DNA from: an uncultured Ruminiclostridium sp.
GTDB taxonomy: Bacteria; Bacillota; Clostridia; Oscillospirales; Ruminococcaceae
Direction of reading: 5' to 3'
NCBI GenBank assembly: GCA_934454635.1
Contig: CAKSFR010000005.1
Span: 62,001-126,000 of the forward strand
Length of the DNA: 64,000 nt
Part shown: in pieces, positions 53,852 through 59,362 of the stretch
Layout: each line of letters opens with the position of its first letter
How positions within the stretch are numbered: position 1 is the first letter of the stretch
Program-made: the position numbers and the translations under genes
The notes under the pieces: model-generated
What the model saw: the letters and a program-made list of their open reading frames with translations, nothing else
Told to the model about the DNA's origin: nothing
Database searches by the model: none

Positions 53852-53872
53852 GCAAAGCATTTGTGCTATAAT
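53844..53872 (+). promoter_or_regulatory. Divergent sigma-A promoter of the 53.9-kb membrane protein
   Basis: TTGACG (53844-53849), 17 bp, TATAAT (53867-53872). The 0A box TGACGAA covers its -35, so Spo0A~P could repress it when spoIIG is switched on. Confidence 0.8.
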
Positions 53873-53921
53873 AAATGTAATAAAACGAAAAAGCAGACTA
53901 TTTATGTTGCGGGAGGGAAAA

Positions 53922-54656
53922 ATGCTAAACGATTTTAACCACATAAAATACGCTCAGCAGCTTCATCAGCGTATGCATAAAATCAACTGCGATTACCGCA
54001 CTGCTTTTCTGGGCGGTTTCGGCGCGTGCGCGATCATGTTTGCCTGTATGCTGTTTTATATATACTCAAAGTTTCTGACGATAGGAATTGCATACACAAA
54101 TCACATTATCGACAACGAGCTTTTCAGGACTGCCGATTTTCAGTGGCTTCCCGATATTGCGCAGCTCTGCTTCGTTACGCTTTCTGCGGTTTTCAGCTTT
54201 ATGGCGTTCAGAATGCGCAAAAAAATACCCAAATTCGGACTTCTCGTGAGCAACGTTATCCTGCTGACGATCTGTATTATAAAAATTGTATTAGGCGAAG
54301 AAATACGAATATCTGCGGCGATAATTCTGACCTGTATCATTTCAACGGTAATGGATATTCTCTGCCTGCGCAACAGCCGCGAGGAAGAAACGCTCTCAAA
54401 GCTCGACGGTTATCCACATTTCAACCCGCTGCTTATGAACGAAGCGCCTGTTGAAAGCGAAGAAATAAGATATCGCTTTGCGGACAAAAAGAGTATGGAA
54501 ACGCTCAACGACGAACGCGATATAAAATATTTTGAGGAACACCCCGATTCGGAATCCGCCAAGATCTACCGCAGAGAGCAGGAAGAAAAGCGCGAATCTG
54601 AAATTGACGACTGGCTTGGCGAGCTTATGGGCGATGATAATGAAAATGACAAATAA
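53922..54656 (+). CDS. Uncharacterised four-helix membrane protein divergent from spoIIGA
   Basis: No family recognised. 244 residues from the ATG at 53922 (GGGAGGGA site); the frame is open upstream across the promoters but that part is not coding. Four hydrophobic segments are visible near 26-52, 72-92, 101-121 and 126-145, then a charged soluble tail of about 95 residues ending in SEIDDWLGELMGDDNENDK. Divergent promoter shares a 0A box with spoIIG, so the gene may be tied to the switch into sporulation. Confidence 0.8.
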   Translation: MLNDFNHIKYAQQLHQRMHKINCDYRTAFLGGFGACAIMFACMLFYIYSKFLTIGIAYTNHIIDNELFRTADFQWLPDIAQLCFVTLSAVFSFMAFRMRKKIPKFGLLVSNVILLTICIIKIVLGEEIRISAAIILTCIISTVMDILCLRNSREEETLSKLDGYPHFNPLLMNEAPVESEEIRYRFADKKSMETLNDERDIKYFEEHPDSESAKIYRREQEEKRESEIDDWLGELMGDDNENDK

Positions 54657-54671
54657 ATTTCGCTGTTAGTA

Positions 54672-54698
54672 TAAAGTCGGGGAAATTTCTGCCGATAT
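54672..54698 (+). promoter_or_regulatory. Sigma-D (sigma-28) flagellar-type promoter
   Basis: TAAA (54672-54675), 15-bp spacer, GCCGATAT (54691-54698): a perfect match to the sigma-D consensus TAAA-N15-GCCGATAT. It lies 50 nt upstream of a FliD-C-like gene, and no sigma-A promoter competes for the position. Confidence 0.88.
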
Positions 54699-54747
54699 TA
54701 TAAGTGCAGAGATAGGCACTTAGCTTTGCGTGGAAAGGGTGATTTTA

Positions 54748-55428
54748 ATGATCAATTCTCTTAACAGTACGTTTTACACGTCTATGAGCAATGTTCTTAC
54801 ACAGTGGAGCGATTTCAAGGTAAGCAAAAATCTGTACAAGGCATATTTCGATATGCAGAAGACGCAGAAAACCTCGGGAACCGATGAAACTGCAAAGAAA
54901 CAGAACACAAAGACTAAAAACACGGTCGAGGATAAGCTCGGCACACTTTCCGACAGTGTTACAAAGGCTTTCGGAAACCTCGAAAGCGCTTTTTCCGTTG
55001 ATTCCAAGACGGGAGAAATGGATTATGATAAGGCTTATTCCGCCGCGGAGAGCTTTGTAAAAAGCTACAACGACCTTGTTTCTTCTATCCGGACATCGGG
55101 CGACAAGTCTGTTTCCAACAAGCACGAGTTCATCACCAACATGACGAATGCACAGACCAAAAAGCTCAACAACGCAGGCATCAGCATCAACTCCGACGGT
55201 ACTCTTACCCTCGATAAGGAAAGCTTCATGACTGCGGACACCGCTCAGCTTGAAGCAATTTTCGGCAAAAAGGATTCTTTTGCCAACTTTGTTTCACGTC
55301 AGGCGGCGCAGCTTAAAGCCTACTCCCAGATAGAGCACACCGTTCAGGCAACCAACACATATACCCAGACGGGCAATGTCACGAACCTCTCGAATATCAG
55401 CGGTTCGTTCTTCAATATGCTTGGCTGA
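54748..55428 (+). CDS. FliD C-terminal-domain-like protein (flagellar cap/hook-associated-type)
   Basis: 226 residues, no signal peptide or membrane segment, Ser/Thr/Asn/Lys-rich. The stretch AESFVKSYNDLVSSIRTSG, then KLNNAGISINSDGTLTLDKES and LEAIFGKK follows the pattern of the FliD C-terminal domain (YN-dLvs, iGI-dGtLslD, lf). The N-terminal D0/D1 part of full FliD is replaced by a short helical region. No other flagellar gene is nearby, but a sigma-D promoter directly precedes it, which supports a role in the flagellar regulon, perhaps as a small cap or secreted filament-associated protein. Family call is by pattern only. Confidence 0.65.
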   Translation: MINSLNSTFYTSMSNVLTQWSDFKVSKNLYKAYFDMQKTQKTSGTDETAKKQNTKTKNTVEDKLGTLSDSVTKAFGNLESAFSVDSKTGEMDYDKAYSAAESFVKSYNDLVSSIRTSGDKSVSNKHEFITNMTNAQTKKLNNAGISINSDGTLTLDKESFMTADTAQLEAIFGKKDSFANFVSRQAAQLKAYSQIEHTVQATNTYTQTGNVTNLSNISGSFFNMLG

Positions 55429-55435
55429 ACATAAA

Positions 55436-55478
55436 AATCCGACAGAATCGCAGTGCCGCGGTTCTGTCGGATTTGTCT
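55436..55478 (+). terminator. Terminator of the FliD-C-like gene
   Basis: 12-bp perfect stem AATCCGACAGAA/TTCTGTCGGATT with a 14-nt loop, then a T-rich stretch (TTGTCTT). Confidence 0.75.
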
Positions 55479-55506
55479 TGACTTTTTTGCTTTTTTATGG
55501 TATTAT
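55478..55506 (+). promoter_or_regulatory. Promoter of the small FakA-like gene
   Basis: TTGACT (55478-55483), 17 bp, TATTAT (55501-55506). Confidence 0.75.
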
Positions 55507-55542
55507 TTCAATATTGAAAAGTATTTTGAAAGGAAAAATGAC

Positions 55543-55794
55543 ATGATAGAATTTAGGTATGACACGCAGCTTCTTATCGAAGGCGAAAATCTCGATGAGG
55601 ACGTTATTCACGACTATTTCATCGAAAATTTTGTCGGCGACAGCCTGCTCGCAGTCGGCGACGATACGCTCATTAAGATTCACTATCACACCAACGAGCC
55701 GTGGAAAGTGCTTGAATACTGCGCTTCTCTCGGCGAAATCTGCGACATTGTCGTTGAGGACATGGACAGACAATCCCGCGGCTTACAAGGCTGA
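55543..55794 (+). CDS. Stand-alone FakA-middle-domain-like small protein
   Basis: 83 residues from the ATG at 55543 (AAAGGA site). FVGDSLLAVGDDTLIKIHYHTNEPWKVLEYC and CDIVVEDMDRQ (quoted in two parts) match the middle domain of the fatty-acid kinase subunit FakA/YloV, without its DAK2 kinase domain. It is intact, with its own promoter, so it looks like a deliberate small protein rather than a broken gene. Function unknown; regulation of, or lipid binding for, a Fak system is conceivable. Confidence 0.75.
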   Translation: MIEFRYDTQLLIEGENLDEDVIHDYFIENFVGDSLLAVGDDTLIKIHYHTNEPWKVLEYCASLGEICDIVVEDMDRQSRGLQG

Positions 55795-55833
55795 AAAGGA
55801 AGCCCTTTTTGGCAGTTCCGCCTTTATACAGGT

Positions 55834-56053
55834 TTGATTTATCCCCGCTGTTTGGTTAACGGCGGGGTTTTCACTTATGTTAAATCGAGAAACGTTTGCC
55901 GCTTCGGGTTTGAACGGGTTTATTTTATCCCCGCTGTTTGGTTAACGGTGGGGTTTTCGCTTATGTTAAATCAAGAAAAATTTGCCGCTTCGGGTTTGAA
56001 CGGGTCTATTTTATCCCCGCTGTTTGGTTAACGGCGGGATTTTCACATAAAAT
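55834..56053. repeat. 86-bp tandem repeat carrying terminator-like hairpins
   Basis: The block starting ATCCCCGCTGTTTGGTTAAC recurs at 55841, 55927 and 56013, an exact 86-bp period; two full units and a truncated third. Each unit holds a CCCCGC/GCGGGG hairpin followed by TTTT, then a conserved TTATGTTAAATC...GCCGCTTCGGGTTTGAACGGGT spacer (shown in parts). The spacers differ at a few bases. 86 is not a multiple of 3, so the frame shifts each unit and it is not coding. It fills the gap between the FakA-like gene and the convergent gene at 56.1 kb. Confidence 0.9.
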
Positions 56054-56055
56054 CG

Positions 56056-56080
56056 CCCCGCAGCTCACACGTCTGCGGGG
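56056..56080 (-). terminator. Terminator of smpB and the 56.1-kb gene, possibly bidirectional
   Basis: Perfect 8-bp stem CCCCGCAG/CTGCGGGG with a 9-nt loop. On the minus strand CGATTTT follows; on the plus strand TTTG. Confidence 0.7.
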
Positions 56081-56086
56081 TTTGAA

Positions 56087-56731
56087 TTATTTCACTTTCT
56101 TTGCGCGTTCCTGAAGCTTTTTAAGACCAAACATTACAATCGGTATGACCGCAACAAGCACGACCCAAAACCAGTAATGCCCTGCCGTCGTCTTGACCTG
56201 AACCGCCTGAAGCTTGCCGGACGAATGCCATTCCGCATCGTCCGACCTCGCGGCGGTGCTGCTTAAAATAAGGCTTAAATTACGGAAATATACACTTTCG
56301 TCGCCTTGTGATCTAATAATAACTTTTACATATTCAGCGTTCTGCGGAACAGGAAGATAGCCGTTTTCCGCGCCGAGCTGAAAGCGGTAGAAATACCCGT
56401 CCGAAACGAACGGCTTTGTATACTCCGCCGCGACCTTGTTATCATCGCTCAAAAAAAGTACCGTAACGCTCCCGCTGCTCTTTCCGCTGTAACCGCCGCA
56501 GTCCGCGTAAAACCACACGCCCGCCGCATTTTCAACAGGAAACTGAACCCACGCTTCGCCCGAAATATCGGTAAACGAAAGCGTTCCGTGCTCCTCGTTA
56601 TAGCTCAGCTTCGCATTCTCCCAAAGTAAATTGCGGTAATCGCCGAGCAGATTTTCGTCCAGAGCGCACACCGAAATACACATTGCAAATGCCGCTGCAA
56701 AAGCCGCGACGAACGCCGCGAGCCGCCTCAT
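56087..56731 (-). CDS. Uncharacterised secreted, membrane-anchored protein
   Basis: 214 residues. N-terminal signal peptide ([22 protein letters not shown]), an extracellular beta-rich region with [20 protein letters not shown], and one C-terminal membrane segment at about 183-203 followed by a basic tail ([11 protein letters not shown]). The mid part resembles a carbohydrate-binding-like sandwich in general pattern only; no family is recognised. The start overlaps the smpB stop by 4 nt, so it is translated with smpB. Confidence 0.75.
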   Translation of the reverse strand: MRRLAAFVAAFAAAFAMCISVCALDENLLGDYRNLLWENAKLSYNEEHGTLSFTDISGEAWVQFPVENAAGVWFYADCGGYSGKSSGSVTVLFLSDDNKVAAEYTKPFVSDGYFYRFQLGAENGYLPVPQNAEYVKVIIRSQGDESVYFRNLSLILSSTAARSDDAEWHSSGKLQAVQVKTTAGHYWFWVVLVAVIPIVMFGLKKLQERAKKVK

Positions 56732-57189
56732 CTGTTGCGCTCCTTCATTGCGCGGTCGATAGTGCGCTTTGCGTCGCGCTCGGCTATGCTGTCACGCTTG
56801 TCGTGCAGCTTTTTACCCTTGCAAAGTCCGACCTGAACCTTAACGCGGCTACCCTTGAAGTACATGGATATGGGAACAAGCGTAAGCCCGCCCTGTTTTA
56901 CCTGTCCGAAGAGCCGCTCAATTTCACGCTTGTGCATAAGCAGTCTGCGTTCGCGAAGCGGGTCTTTGTTAAAAATATTTCCCTTTTCATAGGGGCTGAT
57001 ATGCATTTGCTTGACGTACGCTTCGCCGTTTTCAATTGAGATCCACGAGTCCTTTAGATTCACCCCGCCTTGTCGGATAGATTTTACCTCCGTCCCCGTG
57101 AGTTCGATCCCCGCCTCAATGCTTTCGAGGATAAAATATTCATGGCGAGCCTGTCTGTTCTCGCTGATCGTCTTAATATTTTCTGCCAT
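56728..57189 (-). CDS. smpB: SsrA-binding protein SmpB
   Basis: Binds tmRNA and delivers it to stalled ribosomes. [44 protein letters not shown] and the C-terminal [10 protein letters not shown] are all present. 153 residues. GGAAAGGG site and own promoter. The tmRNA gene itself is not in the window. Confidence 0.97.
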   Translation of the reverse strand: MAENIKTISENRQARHEYFILESIEAGIELTGTEVKSIRQGGVNLKDSWISIENGEAYVKQMHISPYEKGNIFNKDPLRERRLLMHKREIERLFGQVKQGGLTLVPISMYFKGSRVKVQVGLCKGKKLHDKRDSIAERDAKRTIDRAMKERNR

Positions 57190-57225
57190 ATTTTCCCTTT
57201 CCGTTTTCTGTTCCGAATGTAAAGA

Positions 57226-57254
57226 ATTATACCATATTTTTCTTCATTTTGCAA
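57226..57254 (-). promoter_or_regulatory. Promoter of smpB
   Basis: TTGCAA (57249-57254), 17 bp, TATAAT (57226-57231) on the minus strand, with TG one base before the -10. Confidence 0.85.
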
Positions 57255-57291
57255 TACCGCTTTGGGGACATTTTTGCGACAAATGCGGACA

Positions 57292-58572
57292 TCACTGCTC
57301 TTCGCCGAGGCAGAAATCCTTCTCCGCTCCGATTATCCTAGTCTTGATTATGCTGCCGCGCTGAGCGTCGCTGCCGTATATGCGGACGGGAGTATAATTC
57401 GGCGTAAGCCCCGCCGCGTAGTCGGGAGAAGTGCGCTTCTGGATAAGCGCAGGCTGAACCGTACCGATCTGCTCTTTGAGAAATTTTGCGTGCAGCTTTT
57501 CATCAAGCGCGCTAAGTCGTCGAAACCGCTCCTGACGTATCTGCTCCGGCACATGGTCGGTGCGCTTGGCGGCGGCGGTTCCCTCGCGAACGGAATATGC
57601 AAACGCGTGTATTTTCGCAAACCCTATCCGCTCCGCAAATTCAAGTGAACACAAAAATTCTTCTTCAGTCTCGCCCGCAAAACCCGCCATCATATCGGTA
57701 GTTATGCTGCACCCCGGAAAAGCGCGGCGAATATTTCCCACAATTTCCGCATATTCCTCGCAAGTGTAGCGGCGGTTCATTCGTTGCAGCGTTTCATCGC
57801 AACCGCTTTGCAGCGACAAGTGAAAATGCGGGCAAAGCTTGTCCTGCTTCGCGAGCCGAGAAAGCATTTTTTCATCAAGCAGTTCAGGTTCAAGCGACGA
57901 AAGTCGGACCCGCTCTATTCCATCGACCGAACACGCCGCTTCAACCGCGTCCGCGAGCGAAAGCCCGCAGTCAGTCCCGTAGCACGACAGATTTATCCCG
58001 ACAAGCACCAGCTCTCTGAACCCCTCCGCGGCGCACTGACGCGCTTCGGAAAGAATCGATTCAAGGCTGCGTGAGCGGACGCGCCCGCGCGCATACGGAA
58101 TTATGCAGTACGAACAGAAGCGGTTGCAGCCGTCCTCGATTTTTATGAATGCACGCGTTTTTTCACCGCCGCGCTGTATATGCATTTCTTCAAATACGGT
58201 CGGAAGCTCGGGAACGCTTCGGCACGCTGCCCCGTCAGAGATATATTTTTTTACAAGTTCCGCGATTTTTCCGCGCGCTCCGTTTCCGGTAACGATATCT
58301 GCGCCGCTCGCGGCAGCTTCTTCGGGAAAAGCCTGCGGATAACAGCCGGTAAGCACTACCAGCTTTTCGGGGCTGCGGCGCTTGATTTTTGAAGCGCTCT
58401 GCCGCGCCTTTTTATCTCCGCCTGCCGTAACGGTGCAGGAATTTATAATCACAATGTCGGCTTCCCCTTCGTCAGGAACTTCTTCAAAGCCGCTTTCACG
58501 CATAGCGGAAGCTATCGCAAGGCTTTCATACTGATTCACCTTACAGCCAAAAGTTTTTATAGCAAAACGCAT
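57292..58572 (-). CDS. mtaB: tRNA t6A37 methylthiotransferase MtaB
   Basis: Radical SAM enzyme turning t6A37 into ms2t6A37 in ANN-decoding tRNAs. N-terminal UPF0004 cysteines in FGCKVNQYES, NSCTVT and LTGCYPQ, radical SAM cluster CNRFCSYC, and a C-terminal TRAM-like part (TRIIGAEKDFCLGEEQ). 426 residues. Start ATG at 58572; promoter unclear (weak TATAAA upstream). Confidence 0.94.
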   Translation of the reverse strand: MRFAIKTFGCKVNQYESLAIASAMRESGFEEVPDEGEADIVIINSCTVTAGGDKKARQSASKIKRRSPEKLVVLTGCYPQAFPEEAAASGADIVTGNGARGKIAELVKKYISDGAACRSVPELPTVFEEMHIQRGGEKTRAFIKIEDGCNRFCSYCIIPYARGRVRSRSLESILSEARQCAAEGFRELVLVGINLSCYGTDCGLSLADAVEAACSVDGIERVRLSSLEPELLDEKMLSRLAKQDKLCPHFHLSLQSGCDETLQRMNRRYTCEEYAEIVGNIRRAFPGCSITTDMMAGFAGETEEEFLCSLEFAERIGFAKIHAFAYSVREGTAAAKRTDHVPEQIRQERFRRLSALDEKLHAKFLKEQIGTVQPALIQKRTSPDYAAGLTPNYTPVRIYGSDAQRGSIIKTRIIGAEKDFCLGEEQ

Positions 58573-58664
58573 AAATTCAACCTCGATTTATAGTTAATAC
58601 TGCACAAAAAAGTTGCTTCTATTTTTCCCGTAGTCTTAATAATACCGAATTTTCCAAAATCTAC

Positions 58665-58692
58665 TTGACAATTCTTTTTTTTATGATATTAT
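58665..58692 (+). promoter_or_regulatory. Promoter of the two HPr-like genes
   Basis: TTGACA (58665-58670), 16 bp, TATTAT (58687-58692). A GTTAC/GTAAC hairpin lies in the leader, then a strong AAGGAGG site. Confidence 0.78.
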
Positions 58693-58740
58693 AATAATAG
58701 TTACAGAGATGTAACACTAATAAATAAGGAGGCTAATATC

Positions 58741-58971
58741 ATGACAAAAAGAACAATAAAACTAGTGACAATCGACGACGTAAAGGACTTCGTAAGAAAG
58801 AGCAATGCGTACGACCATGAAGCGGATCTGACACTCGGAAAGTATACCGTTGACGCAAAATCAATCATGGGTATTTTCAGTCTTGATTTAAGCCGCCCGC
58901 TGGAACTCACAATTCACAGCGATAGCTGCGACGCATTTCTCGACGAGATTGCCGCGTATATTGTAAAGTAA
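58741..58971 (+). CDS. HPr-like protein lacking the His15 loop, copy 1
   Basis: 76 residues of the PTS HPr fold. VDAKSIMGIFSLDL aligns with the regulatory region of HPr (LKSIMGVMSLG), placing the HprK-target serine at Ser41. The segment that should carry the phospho-histidine motif G-x-H-A-R-P is replaced by the shorter TIDDVKDFV, with no histidine there. It cannot therefore pass PTS phosphate in the usual way; a Crh-like, purely regulatory role is likely. Paired with a paralogue 28 nt downstream. Confidence 0.85.
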   Translation: MTKRTIKLVTIDDVKDFVRKSNAYDHEADLTLGKYTVDAKSIMGIFSLDLSRPLELTIHSDSCDAFLDEIAAYIVK

Positions 58972-58999
58972 AAAAATAACACAGCAGGAGGAATTTATC

Positions 59000-59227
59000 A
59001 TGAAAGAATTTACCGTAAAAATCACCACTATCGATGACGTTAAAAAGTTTGTTTCCACAGTTATAAAGTTCGATTACGAGATCGACCTCGTTTCGGGCAG
59101 ATACGCAATCGACGCTAAGTCCATTATGGGTATCTTCAGCATCGACCTCTCCAAGGAACTCAAGCTTGTGGCTCACACAGACGACACCGCAGAGCTTGAA
59201 TCCGCTCTCGCAGAATTTATCAAGTAA
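59000..59227 (+). CDS. HPr-like protein lacking the His15 loop, copy 2
   Basis: 75 residues, clearly a paralogue of the preceding gene (shared TIDDVK-FV, LxxGxYxxDAKSIMGIFS). Ser41 again sits in DAKSIMG and the HARP loop is again absent. AGGAGG site. The pair points to gene duplication of a regulatory HPr variant. hprK at 30.4 kb encodes the kinase that would act on these serines. Confidence 0.85.
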   Translation: MKEFTVKITTIDDVKKFVSTVIKFDYEIDLVSGRYAIDAKSIMGIFSIDLSKELKLVAHTDDTAELESALAEFIK

Positions 59228-59240
59228 TAATAACCGAACA

Positions 59241-59279
59241 AAAGAAAGTTCCGCATGATTTTCGTGCGGTTCTTTTTTT
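59241..59279 (+). terminator. Terminator of the HPr-like pair
   Basis: CCGCA/TGCGG stem with GAA/TTC outer pairs and a 9-nt loop, then seven T. Confidence 0.85.
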
Positions 59280-59283
59280 GCAC

Positions 59284-59319
59284 AAAAATACGCAACGCGG
59301 ATTTCCCACGCTGCGTATT
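59284..59319 (-). terminator. Terminator of the ECF sigma/anti-sigma unit
   Basis: AATACGCAGCG pairs with CGTTGCGTATT (one mismatch), then TTTTTG on the minus strand. Confidence 0.8.
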
Positions 59320-59362
59320 ATTTTACCACAATATGCGTTTTTTGTCAACGAGCTTTGCGTTA

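Noticed and set aside
53682..53921. Longer N-terminus for the 53.9-kb membrane protein
   Set aside because: That stretch covers spoIIGA antisense, both divergent promoters and the 0A boxes; the GGGAGGGA site points to the ATG at 53922.
55834..56031. Small open frame across the 86-bp repeats
   Set aside because: The repeat period is not a multiple of three and the units contain terminator hairpins, so coding is unlikely.
55834..56053. CRISPR array
   Set aside because: Only two and a half units of 86 bp with near-identical spacers and no cas genes; a plain tandem repeat.
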